NCBI GenBank assembly: GCA_009731425.1
Contig: AP018794.1
Coordinates: 2,053,960 to 2,117,959 of the forward strand
Source of the DNA: Lachnospiraceae bacterium KM106-2
GTDB lineage: Bacteria; Bacillota; Clostridia; Lachnospirales; Lachnospiraceae
Length of the DNA stretch: 64,000 nt
Reading direction: 5' to 3'
Translations under genes and position numbers: made by a program
In this document: positions 7,713 through 19,393 of the stretch, one piece after another
How the letters are laid out: each line of letters begins with the position of its first letter
Numbering within the stretch: the first letter of the stretch is position 1
The notes under the pieces: generated by a model
The model's input: the letters and a program-made list of their open reading frames with translations, nothing else
Database searches by the model: none
Told to the model about the DNA's origin: nothing

Positions 7713-9824
7713 TTAGCTTTTTAGTTTTTCACCTACAAGCACAATGCAGCTTCTTCCTTCAACAATCATATGATTACTGACTACTGGCATATTTAAATGA
7801 TAACAACTCTCACCATAATCGGTATTTACCTTCATCCTCCAGATGTGCGTTCTTGGTATCTTAGGAATCTCAATCTTCATTCTCTCCCAGTGTGCATTTA
7901 CAAAAAGATAGACAAAATCATCTTCTTCGTTATCTTTTGTTCTACCCGCATATAAAACACCTAGACTTCTTGATTCATAAGAGGTATCAAGATACCAGGC
8001 TTTCTTACCATGAATACTCGTATCCGGCAACTTACATTTTGCCTGCTTTCCCTGTTTATATATAACCGGATGTTTCTTCCGCAACTGAATCATATATCTA
8101 CAAAATTGGAATAAATCATCATTTTCTTTTAGTAAATTCCAATCGAGCCAGGAGATCTCATTATCCTGACAGTAAGCATTATTATTACCAAACTGCGTAT
8201 TACCAAATTCATCACCCGCTAAGAACATCGGTATTCCACGGCTCATCATCAAAACAGTCATCGCATTTTTGATCATTTTTTTACGAAGTCGAATCACATT
8301 TTTATTTGTCGTCTTCCCTTCAACTCCACAGTTCCAACTATTATTGTTATTTTCTCCATCTGAATTATTCCATCCATTTGCTTCATTATGTTTTTCATTA
8401 TAAGAATAGAGATCCCATAAGGTAAATCCATCATGACAATCCATAAAATTAACAGAAGCTCCTGTTCCACGAAATTCCGGATCATAGAGATCTCTAGAAC
8501 CTGTAATACGATTCGCTGCTGCCTGTATCATTCCTGCATCACCCTTTAAGAAGCGTCTCATATCATCTCGGTATTTCCCATTCCACTCTGACCATCTTTT
8601 ATAAGCAGGGAAGGATCCAACTTGATAAAGTCCGCCTGCATCCCATGCTTCTGCGATCAGTTTAACTTTTCCGAGAATCGGATCCATTGCTAATGCCTGC
8701 AATAGTGGCGGTTGATGCATAGGTGCTCCATCCTCATTTCGCCCTAAAATAGATGCAAGATCAAAACGGAATCCATCTACTCGATATTCAGTTACCCAGT
8801 ATCTCAGACAATCCATGATCAAATTCTGAACCATCGGATGATTACAGTTTAATGTATTCCCGCAGCCGCTAAAATTGTAATAATAACCTTCCGGAGTCAT
8901 CAAATAATATATATTATTATCAAATCCCTTAAACGAGATATAGGGTCCGTTTTCATTTCCTTCCGCCGTATGATTAAATACCACATCTAAGATAACTTCA
9001 ATCCCATTTTCATTTAGCGTCTTGATCATATTTTTTAGCGATAATCCTTCTCGGTTATATTCCTCATATCCACTATAACTGGTATTCGGAGCAAAGAAAC
9101 TAACCGGATTATATCCCCAATAATCAAGAAGCTGCTTTCCTTTATACTCTCTCGCATTTTTGGTCTCATCAAATTCAAAGATCGGCATTAGCTCCACAGC
9201 ATTAATCCCTAACTTCTTAAGATACTGTATCTTTTCAACAATTCCGGCAAATGATCCCTTCCTCTCAACTCCAGAAGACGGATCGATCGTGAACCCTCTC
9301 ACATGCATCTCATATATTACAAGCTCTTCTAGCGGTATCTCCGGCTGTTTATCATTTCCCCAGTCAAAATCATTGGATACCACCCTGGCCCGGTATCCAT
9401 TTTCATAATCATTTCGTTTTCCCCATACGCTTTGTCCTGTGACCGCTTTGGCATAGGGATCCAATAAAAGTTTCGTCTGATCAAATAACAATCCTTTCTT
9501 AGGATCATATGGTCCGTCCAAGCGATAAGCATATTCAAATTCTCCAATATCGAGTTCAAATACAATGATTGAATAAACAAATCCGATCCGATATCCTTCC
9601 GGGATTGGAATTACTGCATAAGGTTCTTTTTCTCCACGTTTAAACAAGACTAACTCACAAGAAGTTGCTCTTCTAGAATAGACAGTAAAACTCACTCCAC
9701 CTGGTATGGCGATCGCGCCATTTTGCAAAAAGAATCCGGGTCTTACCTTAAATTCATTGATAACGTCTAGCGGATATAAATGTGCTCCACTACATGTTAT
9801 TGTCTGCATATGTAAATCCTCCAT
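7713..9824 (-). CDS. glgX: Glycogen debranching enzyme (isoamylase/GlgX type)
   Basis: 703 residues, GH13 isoamylase family. An N-terminal CBM48-like domain (about 20-130) precedes the barrel. Catalytic residues visible are nucleophile Asp355 in DGFRFDLAS, acid Glu392 in LIAEAWD and Asp465 in MDCHDG; region I is DVVFNHTAEG. It hydrolyses alpha-1,6 branches of glycogen or dextrins. No other glycogen gene is nearby. Two starts are possible: 9824 after GAGGTG (used), and an ATG at 9809 after GGAGG. No signal peptide, so cytoplasmic. Confidence 0.9.
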   Translation of the reverse strand: MEDLHMQTITCSGAHLYPLDVINEFKVRPGFFLQNGAIAIPGGVSFTVYSRRATSCELVLFKRGEKEPYAVIPIPEGYRIGFVYSIIVFELDIGEFEYAYRLDGPYDPKKGLLFDQTKLLLDPYAKAVTGQSVWGKRNDYENGYRARVVSNDFDWGNDKQPEIPLEELVIYEMHVRGFTIDPSSGVERKGSFAGIVEKIQYLKKLGINAVELMPIFEFDETKNAREYKGKQLLDYWGYNPVSFFAPNTSYSGYEEYNREGLSLKNMIKTLNENGIEVILDVVFNHTAEGNENGPYISFKGFDNNIYYLMTPEGYYYNFSGCGNTLNCNHPMVQNLIMDCLRYWVTEYRVDGFRFDLASILGRNEDGAPMHQPPLLQALAMDPILGKVKLIAEAWDAGGLYQVGSFPAYKRWSEWNGKYRDDMRRFLKGDAGMIQAAANRITGSRDLYDPEFRGTGASVNFMDCHDGFTLWDLYSYNEKHNEANGWNNSDGENNNNSWNCGVEGKTTNKNVIRLRKKMIKNAMTVLMMSRGIPMFLAGDEFGNTQFGNNNAYCQDNEISWLDWNLLKENDDLFQFCRYMIQLRKKHPVIYKQGKQAKCKLPDTSIHGKKAWYLDTSYESRSLGVLYAGRTKDNEEDDFVYLFVNAHWERMKIEIPKIPRTHIWRMKVNTDYGESCYHLNMPVVSNHMIVEGRSCIVLVGEKLKS

Positions 9825-9886
9825 TCTTATTCACCTCATCTTCTGTTAAATAATAACATTATTTTCCATAAATATGAATTGTTAAT

Positions 9887-11818
9887 TTAGTTTTTTACTG
9901 TACTACCATTTCCATAAATGATTTTTTTCCCTACCTTTTTATATGGTTTGATCGTGATGAAATATTTTTTCTTTTTATTAACCTTATAACGATAAGATTT
10001 CATTTTTGACGAAACCATAATGGTCTTCTGCCCTGTTTTACCATTTTGTTTTATATTAATTCGATATCCATTTGCGGAAGTCTTCCTCCAGCTTATCATT
10101 AACTGTTTCTTATTTTTACTCTGCTTCACAGATAACTTTACCGATTTCGGACAGGTATAGGCCGTAACATAAGCAGGAGCACTCTGTTGTTCCTTCCCAT
10201 TTACCTTCTTGATCCCGATCAGTTTAAACTTATATTGCTTATTACTAGTTATTGCCTGCGTCTTACCCTTCGCAGTCCTGATCTTCTTAATTGTGACGCT
10301 TTGATTCTTCGCTTTTATCGTTGTCACCTTGCAGTACTTCTTAGCTGATCTATCATAATAAAAGAGAATATAGCTGCTTGCTCCGGTTTTCTTTTGAAAA
10401 GACAGCTTAATTTTATTGAAGCTATACCCAGATTGCTTAAATCCACCGATTTTCGTCCATACTTTTTTCTCCACAGGAACTGGCGTGTTCGTAGGTACAG
10501 GGCTTGTTGCTGGACTTGTCGTTTCCTGACACACTCCATCTTGCACTTTTGTATTCCACAAGGCATATAACGTCATTGGTTGTTGTCTTTTTATTATAGC
10601 TTCTAACTCCACCTTTGTATTTTGTGTTCCATCCATAGACCATCCAGCAAACACGGCACCTGCCTTTGTCGTTACCGGCAAACTATTTTGATGATATAAC
10701 TGACGATACGATATTGCTTGAACGCTGCTTCCGCCACGACTATCAAAATTAATTCGTTCATCTGAGTACTCTCCCGTTGAAAAATCATCGGAAGCCCCTG
10801 TCACATTATGACCATATATAAAAGATAATGTTTCAAACGTATCACTAGAACCACTCTCTGTCATCTTATTATGATCAAAGTCAAAATCAAACGAACTCCC
10901 TTTCAAAACAGAAGTTTCAAGACGATAGTTAGCCCCTAGAATATTCTTCTCCCTAGCTTGAATCTCATACTCATCCTTAAGGAAATAATCCGTTCCACTC
11001 TCATCAATGGATATTAAAGATTCCGTACTATCTTGTTGTCGATATTGCTTCCAAACCACAATCGCGGGTTCCACACAGTTAAAATCTAACTTGCTCTGTT
11101 TTACTGTAAGCCTTCCATTTCGAATGATCATTGCATGATATTTGTCCGCTGTATTAAAATCATTAACTCCTAAATAAAAATCAAGCTTACTATGATCAAT
11201 GATCACATTAGTCTCACAGATCGATTCCCCAATATCGGTAGCTTTATACTGATATCCTCCCATGGTACTGATACCTGTATATCCACCCATAGCGTTAACC
11301 GTACTATTTGCAATCTCGACCTGATGATTCGTTGTTTTCTCACCACGAAAGGCCTGAATCAGATAATCTACACAAAATGCTTGGATCGTAACAGAATCAA
11401 TCTTAAGACTTCCCTCGGTATAGATCCCTCCTTGGCAGTCCTGAAGATCGAGTCTGCCTCCACCTTTTATCGTTAGAGTATCCGTTTTATTGTATCGAAT
11501 TGCATCAATGGCATAATATGCACAGGATCGTATATAGTTATAACTGCCCTCTTTTAACACAATCGTCGAATCACCAGGCAGCGTAATCCCATTGGGTTCA
11601 TCTGTATCCTTTCCCGCCTGCATATAAAAACCGTTCAGTGTTAGTGTATGGGTTGCCTCCTTCCAGTCATATCCTTCACCACTAGTATCCCCTTTAAGAC
11701 CATAAAAATTTAAACTATTCTTGATCTCAGCCGCCTGCACTTGCATACTCGTCCCAATAAATAAGTGTATGCCAAATACCAAACTAAGCGTGATCAGTAT
11801 TTTGAAAAATCGCTTCAT
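9887..11818 (-). CDS. Secreted protein with beta-helix-like, InlB B-repeat and fibronectin III-like domains
   Basis: About 643 residues from the ATG at 11818, preceded by AGGGGG at good spacing. A signal peptide (MKRFFK, hydrophobic stretch, then VQAAE) implies export. The first ~300 residues are rich in short beta segments such as HTLTLNGFY and DTLTIKGGGRLDL, as in carbohydrate-binding surface proteins. Around residues 360-450 a Listeria-Bacteroides (InlB B-type) repeat ends in LYALWN. A proline-rich linker (PATSPVPTNTPVPV) then leads to two lysine-rich fibronectin III-like modules. No sortase motif is visible. The function is unknown; adhesion or polysaccharide binding is an inference. Confidence 0.75.
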   Translation of the reverse strand: MKRFFKILITLSLVFGIHLFIGTSMQVQAAEIKNSLNFYGLKGDTSGEGYDWKEATHTLTLNGFYMQAGKDTDEPNGITLPGDSTIVLKEGSYNYIRSCAYYAIDAIRYNKTDTLTIKGGGRLDLQDCQGGIYTEGSLKIDSVTIQAFCVDYLIQAFRGEKTTNHQVEIANSTVNAMGGYTGISTMGGYQYKATDIGESICETNVIIDHSKLDFYLGVNDFNTADKYHAMIIRNGRLTVKQSKLDFNCVEPAIVVWKQYRQQDSTESLISIDESGTDYFLKDEYEIQAREKNILGANYRLETSVLKGSSFDFDFDHNKMTESGSSDTFETLSFIYGHNVTGASDDFSTGEYSDERINFDSRGGSSVQAISYRQLYHQNSLPVTTKAGAVFAGWSMDGTQNTKVELEAIIKRQQPMTLYALWNTKVQDGVCQETTSPATSPVPTNTPVPVEKKVWTKIGGFKQSGYSFNKIKLSFQKKTGASSYILFYYDRSAKKYCKVTTIKAKNQSVTIKKIRTAKGKTQAITSNKQYKFKLIGIKKVNGKEQQSAPAYVTAYTCPKSVKLSVKQSKNKKQLMISWRKTSANGYRINIKQNGKTGQKTIMVSSKMKSYRYKVNKKKKYFITIKPYKKVGKKIIYGNGSTVKN

Positions 11819-11920
11819 TCTCATCCCCCTGACTGCCTCTTGTATTTAACCATAATAAATTAAGTATACTAAAAAGTGATTTTTCGTTTCTATGCAATGT
11901 CCATAATACTTATATAAACG

Positions 11921-11958
11921 AAAAAATTCCAAGGAGCATCCGCTCCTTGGAATTTTTT
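11921..11958. terminator. Bidirectional intrinsic terminator after the LRR gene
   Basis: 17-base arms (A-run, TTCCAAGGAGC / GCTCCTTGGAA, T-run) around a 4-base loop. It abuts the stop codon of the leucine-rich repeat gene on the minus strand. Confidence 0.9.
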
Positions 11959-14190
11959 CTAATCAATATATCTTTTATATAATATTGCATTTTCTAGATA
12001 GTAGTATCTGTTATCTATTACAGTAATATTTTTAATCTTATCTCGAAAGGCATTAATATCAACAAGAATTTCACTTATCCCACTTTTAATAATAAAATTC
12101 TCATACTCTAAACCACCAACAATGGCACAAATCTCATTGTACTTCGTGGTACCAGTCAACTTTTGATATAAGATACCATCCTCATATTGAAAGCTATCAT
12201 TACCACTCTCAATACTGATCTGTTTTAAGCAGGAATTATATAACATAGTATTTCCATGCCAAACATTTTTTGTCTCTTTTGGTATGATCAATTCTTCATT
12301 TTTCTTTGCTTCTGGATACCAATAAAGATCTCTCTTATGTTTACTAAATAATACCCCATTGACACTTGTATAATAAAGGTTACTTTCACTCACCTTGATC
12401 TCTTTTAGCTTAGTAAAAAGCTTTGGCTGTGTATGCCAATATGGCTCATCTTTCACATCATCTTGTATCACTCCATCTTCTCCCGCAAAAATGCCATGAT
12501 ATGACTTTCCGATCGCAATTGACTGAACATAGGTATTCTGAGATATCTTGCCCTCTTTAACAGAATCAGGCATGTTATAAGTTGCACTTTTTCTCTTTGC
12601 CGGGAATAAGATGATCTTACTCATTTTTTTATTATAAAGCACTTGGTCTTTTACTTTAAAACTTGAATTTTTAGATGATACCGATACTGTTTGAAGATTC
12701 GGCAGATCTATTTTATCAATTTTCTTTAACTTCTTACCTATCGCAAGTTTCTTAACGTTTTTGCCTCTTAAAGTTCCCTTTAACGTGCTGACTGAATCTG
12801 GAATCTTCATTGTTTTTCCTTGATAGTTATAAGGGATCAATTCTATTGATCCTTTTTTCTTGTCATATAAAATGCCGTCCTTAGATGAATAATATTTATT
12901 CTTTGATGAAACAGTTACCGATTCTAGTTTATTCCTATATACACCAGCAATTTGATTCTCATCAGATACCCACTTTTTAAAGCTTTTCCCTAACGAGATT
13001 TTCTTTACCTTACTTTGATATAAGTATGCTTCTTGAAAGCTCTTTACTGTATTCGGTAAACTATATGTGGTCTTTTCCATCTGCGGTGGAAAGCACACTA
13101 TTTTTGTCTTTTTCTTATTATAAAGAACACCCTTAACCTGGCTAAAGTATTTATTTTTACTAGATACCTTAACTTCCTTTAATTTCGGCAGTATCTCTGC
13201 GACTTTTACCGGGCAAGAAAATGTCTTTAACTTCGCCGGTAGAATTAGACTTACTAAATGATCGTTCTTAAAGCAAGAATCCTTATTAATCGCTGTTACG
13301 GTACTAGGCATCTCATATTTCTTGTCTTTTTTTGCTAATGGATAAATCAATAATGTCTTCTTCTTTTTATCATACAGAACGCCTTTATGCGTTGAATAAT
13401 ATTTATTAGAAGAGGAAATACTGATCTCTTTTAAATTCTTTAGATGATCGACCCACTGCATATATTCAATTTTCTCTAAATTTTTAGAAAGAACTATACT
13501 TTGAATTCGTTTATTATCCGCAAGTGTAAAAAAAGAAATTTTCTTTACCGTATTAGGCAGCACCAATTTACTCCCCTCACCTTGGCTAGGACAGAAATAT
13601 AACTCTGTCATATTCTTATTATAAATACAATTATCTTTTACTGAATAAGAAGGATTACCTGCTTCCACTTCTACCGATTCTAATGCATAGTCTTTTGAGA
13701 AGTTAGGTAGTTTAAGTTCCTTACATTCTTTTGGTATGATAAGTTTCTTTACGTTAACACATGGAGTAAACTCAAATTGACTCATTGTACTTGGAATCTT
13801 AAGGGTATGTACTGATTTCGTAAGCAAGATAATCTCTGTCATCTGCTTATTATATAGGATTCCATCTTTCACTGTAAAATATGGATTTGCTGGATCCAGT
13901 TTAATTTCTTTTGCTTCACGATACCCATACTTTGAAATTTGTCTCATACTTGCAGGTATTACTAAAGTGAAATCATCGGGTAACCGTAAGTTCTCTTGGT
14001 ATAATACATTATCTTCAAGAACTCCTTCTTCAAAGGTAACCGTTTTATTCTCATAATCAATGATCATCTTTTTCTGATTTTGATCCTCAAATGAGACTAC
14101 ATCTTTGGCACTTACAGTTTTGCCATAACCAAGTGACAGAATCAATAGTAGTACAAAACAACTCACTACTAGCAACTTAGTTTTTTTCAT
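11959..14190 (-). CDS. Secreted BspA-like leucine-rich repeat protein
   Basis: 743 residues from the ATG at 14190, which follows GGAGGG. A signal peptide (KKTKLLVVSCF.., ending near VSAKD) precedes an array of LRR_5/BspA-type repeats. Nine copies of a hLYxK motif occur (GILYNK, CIYNK, GVLYDK, GVLYNK, GILYDK, VLYNK, VLFSK, GILYQK, ILYKR), usually preceded by SSKNKYYS and followed by a line such as MPxTVxxI. The protein is lysine-rich and has no obvious anchor. Related proteins in gut and oral anaerobes bind host proteins; that role here is inference. It lies between dnaJ and a second secreted protein on the same strand. Confidence 0.85.
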   Translation of the reverse strand: MKKTKLLVVSCFVLLLILSLGYGKTVSAKDVVSFEDQNQKKMIIDYENKTVTFEEGVLEDNVLYQENLRLPDDFTLVIPASMRQISKYGYREAKEIKLDPANPYFTVKDGILYNKQMTEIILLTKSVHTLKIPSTMSQFEFTPCVNVKKLIIPKECKELKLPNFSKDYALESVEVEAGNPSYSVKDNCIYNKNMTELYFCPSQGEGSKLVLPNTVKKISFFTLADNKRIQSIVLSKNLEKIEYMQWVDHLKNLKEISISSSNKYYSTHKGVLYDKKKKTLLIYPLAKKDKKYEMPSTVTAINKDSCFKNDHLVSLILPAKLKTFSCPVKVAEILPKLKEVKVSSKNKYFSQVKGVLYNKKKTKIVCFPPQMEKTTYSLPNTVKSFQEAYLYQSKVKKISLGKSFKKWVSDENQIAGVYRNKLESVTVSSKNKYYSSKDGILYDKKKGSIELIPYNYQGKTMKIPDSVSTLKGTLRGKNVKKLAIGKKLKKIDKIDLPNLQTVSVSSKNSSFKVKDQVLYNKKMSKIILFPAKRKSATYNMPDSVKEGKISQNTYVQSIAIGKSYHGIFAGEDGVIQDDVKDEPYWHTQPKLFTKLKEIKVSESNLYYTSVNGVLFSKHKRDLYWYPEAKKNEELIIPKETKNVWHGNTMLYNSCLKQISIESGNDSFQYEDGILYQKLTGTTKYNEICAIVGGLEYENFIIKSGISEILVDINAFRDKIKNITVIDNRYYYLENAILYKRYID

Positions 14191-14255
14191 AATCACCCTC
14201 CTCTAAATTTAACTTATGTTAATTTTCTCATATCCCAAATTAAATTACAACAATA

Positions 14256-14290
14256 AAAAAGGAACTGAACGCTTGATTCAGTTCCTTTTT
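14256..14290 (-). terminator. Intrinsic terminator of dnaJ
   Basis: 14-base arms AAAAAGGAACTGAA/TTCAGTTCCTTTTT with a 7-base loop, 8 bases beyond the dnaJ stop. It ends the heat-shock unit before the LRR gene. Confidence 0.9.
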
Positions 14291-14297
14291 CTTTCAA

Positions 14298-15449
14298 CTA
14301 TTTAAATAAGCCTTTTTTCTTTGATTTCTTGGAATCCTTAGAATCTTGTGGATCTGGATTCTTGCCAGTCATCAGATCATCAAAATGTTGTAATGCTTCT
14401 TTTTGTTCTGAAGATAACTTCGTAGGAACATTTACAACTAATGTCACATAATGATCGCCACGTACAGAGCTGTTACGAAGTGTAGGGACACCTTTACCAC
14501 GAAGGCGTACTCTCGTATCTGTCTGAGTACCTGGTTTTACAGTATAGATTACTTCGCCATCAATTGTCTTAACGTGAATATCTCCACCTAAGGCTGCTTG
14601 TGCAAATGTAATGGATACTGTTGAATGAATATCATAATCCGTACGAACAAAGATTGGGTGACGGCTTACAATTACCTGCACTAATAAGTCTCCTCTTGGT
14701 CCACCATTCGTTCCTGGTTCACCTTTTCCAGAAATACGAATGCTTTGACCATCATCAATACCAGCCGGAATGGAAACTTCAATCTTCTTACGTTTTGTGA
14801 TATATCCAGCGCCATGACAGTCCGTACATTTTTCACGTACGATCTTACCAGTACCATTACAGTCTGGACAAGCTTGTACGCTTCTTGTCATGCCAAATAA
14901 AGATTGTTGTGTAAATACAACTTGACCTTTACCACCACATTTTGAACATGTCTCAGCCGTTGTACCAGGTTTTGCACCTGTACCATGACAGTGTTCACAT
15001 TCTTCTTTCAAATTAAGATCAAGTTCTTTTTTCACGCCAAAACAAGCTTCTTCAAATGTAATTCTTACGCTTGTTCTAACATCAGCACCTCTCATAGGAC
15101 CATTGCTGCTACGTCTGCTTCTTCCACCACCGAAGATGTCTCCGAAGATATCGCCAAAGATATCTCCCATATCCATACCAGAGAAGTCAAATCCGCCAGC
15201 TCCTGCACCACCTGCACCACCGTCAAACGCTGCATGACCAAATTGATCATATTGTCTACGTTTGTCTGCATCGCTAAGTACTGCATAAGCTTCACCAGCT
15301 TCTTTGAATTTCTTCTCTGCTTCTTTATCACCAGGATTTGCATCTGGATGATACTTTTTGGCTAACGCTCGGTAAGCTTTCTTAATTTCGGCATCGGATG
15401 CGGTCTTAGATACTCCAAGGACCTCATAATAATCACGTTTGTCTGCCAT
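14298..15449 (-). CDS. dnaJ: Chaperone DnaJ (Hsp40)
   Basis: 383 residues with the full type I layout: J domain with HPD at 34-36, a Gly/Phe-rich linker (about 75-115, with the repeated [14 protein letters not shown]), four CxxCxGxG zinc repeats ([32 protein letters not shown]), and a C-terminal substrate domain ending in a lysine-rich tail. It stimulates DnaK ATPase and delivers unfolded clients. GGAGGG precedes the ATG. It can be read from the CIRCE-controlled unit and also has its own apparent promoter at 15582-15610. Confidence 0.97.
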   Translation of the reverse strand: MADKRDYYEVLGVSKTASDAEIKKAYRALAKKYHPDANPGDKEAEKKFKEAGEAYAVLSDADKRRQYDQFGHAAFDGGAGGAGAGGFDFSGMDMGDIFGDIFGDIFGGGRSRRSSNGPMRGADVRTSVRITFEEACFGVKKELDLNLKEECEHCHGTGAKPGTTAETCSKCGGKGQVVFTQQSLFGMTRSVQACPDCNGTGKIVREKCTDCHGAGYITKRKKIEVSIPAGIDDGQSIRISGKGEPGTNGGPRGDLLVQVIVSRHPIFVRTDYDIHSTVSITFAQAALGGDIHVKTIDGEVIYTVKPGTQTDTRVRLRGKGVPTLRNSSVRGDHYVTLVVNVPTKLSSEQKEALQHFDDLMTGKNPDPQDSKDSKKSKKKGLFK

Positions 15450-15525
15450 TATAGTTACCCTCCATTTATTAAAAACGAATTTTCTTTCTATCTATGAGCA
15501 AATAGAATTACTTATCAATGAACAA

Positions 15526-15553
15526 ATAGGCCGTCTAGATATAGACAGCCTAT
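15526..15553 (-). terminator. Stem-loop in the dnaK-dnaJ gap
   Basis: Arms ATAGGCCGTCT (15526-15536) and AGACAGCCTAT (15543-15553) pair with one mismatch around a 6-base loop. On the minus strand only TTGTTC follows, so this is a weak terminator, attenuator or processing site in the dnaJ leader. Confidence 0.5.
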
Positions 15554-15581
15554 CGTTTAAGCTCAATATATATCAAGCCTT

Positions 15582-15610
15582 ATAATACAGAATTATGCTA
15601 AATTCGTCAA
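15582..15610 (-). promoter_or_regulatory. Probable internal promoter for dnaJ
   Basis: On the minus strand TTGACG (15605-15610), a 17-base spacer and TATTAT (15582-15587) lie just after the dnaK stop and about 130 bases before the dnaJ start. No CIRCE element accompanies it, so it would give basal dnaJ expression outside HrcA control. Confidence 0.55.
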
Positions 15611-15635
15611 GTTGTTTCTATTACTACAAGAAATT

Positions 15636-17516
<1,881 letters not shown>

Positions 17517-17570
17517 CTAAGAAATTATCTATCATTATTATTTGATATTGTATATTTTAAAATGTAGTTA

Positions 17571-18182
17571 TTAGTTAACTACTTTGACCATGCTATGACG
17601 AACGACACTGTCGCGATACATATAACCTTTTTGGAATTCTTCTGAAACGATATTCTCGCCAAGTTCCTCATCTTCTGCATGCATTACTGCATTGTGGAAG
17701 TTTGGATCAAATTCCTTGCCAACAGCTTCGATCTGTTTTACTCCAACTTCATCTAAAGAAGAAACAAGTTGTTTGTAAATAGCTTCGATTCCCTTTGCAA
17801 ATGCAGAATCTTTTTCATCATCAGCAAGGGCACCTAAACCTCTTTCAAAATTATCGATGACTGGAAGCATCTTTTCAATAATACTTTTTGCTCCCATTTC
17901 AAACATCTGAGCTTTTTCTTTCTCAGTACGTTTTCTAAAGTTGTCAAATTCAGCCATACGACGCATTAACTGATCGTTAAGCTCTTCGATCTTCTCATCC
18001 TTTTTATCTTTCTTTTTATCTTTCTTAAAGAATGATTTTTTTTCACCTGATTCATCAGCTTCACTTGCTTCTTCCTCAGTAGTTTCCACAGTTTGTTCTT
18101 CTGTTTCTTCTACTGCCTCTTCCGCATTTTCCGCTTCCGTATTTACTTCTTCATTCATATCTTTAACTTCTTTTTCTTCCAC
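17571..18182 (-). CDS. grpE: Nucleotide exchange factor GrpE
   Basis: 203 residues. The first ~65 residues are very acidic (Glu-rich runs) and then lysine-rich (KKDKKKDKKDEK), an expanded disordered head. The GrpE coiled coil follows, with the signature AEFDNFRKRTEKEK, then the beta domain ending in YRDSVVRHSMVKVV. It releases ADP from DnaK. The start used is a GTG at 18182 because AAAGGTGG lies 8 bases upstream; an internal ATG at residue 9 is the alternative. Confidence 0.95.
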   Translation of the reverse strand: MEEKEVKDMNEEVNTEAENAEEAVEETEEQTVETTEEEASEADESGEKKSFFKKDKKKDKKDEKIEELNDQLMRRMAEFDNFRKRTEKEKAQMFEMGAKSIIEKMLPVIDNFERGLGALADDEKDSAFAKGIEAIYKQLVSSLDEVGVKQIEAVGKEFDPNFHNAVMHAEDEELGENIVSEEFQKGYMYRDSVVRHSMVKVVN

Positions 18183-18234
18183 GGTTCTACCACCTTTCGT
18201 TTGCCAAAATTAATGGCTTATCTATTCAGAATGC

Positions 18235-19269
18235 TTATGGATTCTTTTTAAAGATATCATCTAATTGAACCATCATTGTTTGTAATGTTGATACAACCTT
18301 TTCATAATCCATTCTCTTTGGACCAATGATACCTACCTTACCATAAACGCCTTCTTCAATTTCATAAGTTGCAGTTACAACTGAGCAATCCTTCATTGAT
18401 TCAACAGGTGTCTCGGCACCGATATAAACCTGAATTCCATGTTCATCTGCATCTTCACCGAGTTTATCAGTCAAGATATCATTTAACTGCTTCTTCTCTT
18501 CAAAGGTATATAAAAGCTCTGTGGCTTTCTCTGTGTCACGTAATTCTGGATACTTCAGAATGTTTGTAGCACCACTTGTAAAGATTTTCACATCATCTTC
18601 TTCGTTGATCGCTTCTGCGACTGCATCTAAGATATCACTAACCAAATCAGAATAATTACCGGCTTGTGCTTTCATCTTTTGAATGATCGACATATTAATC
18701 TCTGTCAGATCTAAGCCTTGTAAAAATGTATTTAAAACTAAATTAAGTTTTAATACGATTTCTTTTTCAACTGACTCTTGAATTGTAATCATCTTATTCT
18801 TTACAATGTTACCTTCCAGAACGATTACTGCAAGTAACTGTGTCGAATCCACTTCAGCAAGCTGAATGAATTTTACCTTTTTATGCTTGAACTTTGGTTT
18901 ACTAACCATCGTTGCATAATTGGTATTAACCGCTAACATCTTTGCTACTTGCTGCAAAAGGACATCAATCTTATCTGTCTTTTGCGTTAACTCTGTCTTT
19001 AGATCTTCAATTTCATGGATTTTGTCTTTCATCATTGTATCCACATATAGTCGATATCCTTTATCAGAAGGAATTCTTCCTGCAGATGTATGTGGTTGAA
19101 TGATATATCCTAATTCTTCAAGATCTGACATCTCATTTCGAATCGTTGCAGAGCTCAGTTTCAATTCTGGATTCTTAGAAATTGTTCTAGAACCTACTGG
19201 TTCACCAGTCTCTAGATAATTTTTGATGATAACTTGCAAAATCTTTAATTTTCTATCATCTAATTGCAT
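18235..19269 (-). CDS. hrcA: Heat-inducible transcription repressor HrcA
   Basis: 344 residues. An N-terminal winged helix includes LETGEPVGSRTISK and LSSATIRNEMSDLEELGYIIQPHTSAGRIPSDKGY (HrcA signature, seen in two parts), followed by the GAF-like dimer domain. HrcA binds CIRCE operators and is kept active by GroEL, so it represses this operon at normal temperature. A CIRCE element lies about 50 bases upstream of its start, so it controls itself. Confidence 0.97.
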   Translation of the reverse strand: MQLDDRKLKILQVIIKNYLETGEPVGSRTISKNPELKLSSATIRNEMSDLEELGYIIQPHTSAGRIPSDKGYRLYVDTMMKDKIHEIEDLKTELTQKTDKIDVLLQQVAKMLAVNTNYATMVSKPKFKHKKVKFIQLAEVDSTQLLAVIVLEGNIVKNKMITIQESVEKEIVLKLNLVLNTFLQGLDLTEINMSIIQKMKAQAGNYSDLVSDILDAVAEAINEEDDVKIFTSGATNILKYPELRDTEKATELLYTFEEKKQLNDILTDKLGEDADEHGIQVYIGAETPVESMKDCSVVTATYEIEEGVYGKVGIIGPKRMDYEKVVSTLQTMMVQLDDIFKKNP

Positions 19270-19317
19270 TCAATCACATCCTTTTTAGAACCCGATCCAT
19301 GTCTTAATTCTTAATTG

Positions 19318-19344
19318 TTAGCACTCACTAGAATAGAGTGCTAA
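19318..19344 (-). promoter_or_regulatory. CIRCE operator
   Basis: Perfect match to TTAGCACTC-N9-GAGTGCTAA: arms at 19318-19326 and 19336-19344. It lies between the promoter at 19358-19386 and the hrcA start, where bound HrcA would block transcription of hrcA-grpE-dnaK(-dnaJ). Confidence 0.98.
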
Positions 19345-19357
19345 TATCTTTATCAAT

Positions 19358-19386
19358 AAGATAGCACCATAATTTTCATTTGTCAA
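19358..19386 (-). promoter_or_regulatory. Sigma-A promoter of the hrcA operon
   Basis: On the minus strand TTGACA (19381-19386), a 17-base spacer and TATCTT (19358-19363). It lies directly upstream of the CIRCE arms and downstream of the hemW stop. Confidence 0.8.
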
Positions 19387-19393
19387 GAAAAAA

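Noticed and set aside
14985..15365. 126-codon plus-strand frame opposite dnaJ
   Set aside because: It is the complement of the cysteine- and glycine-rich dnaJ sequence, with no ribosome binding site or family match.
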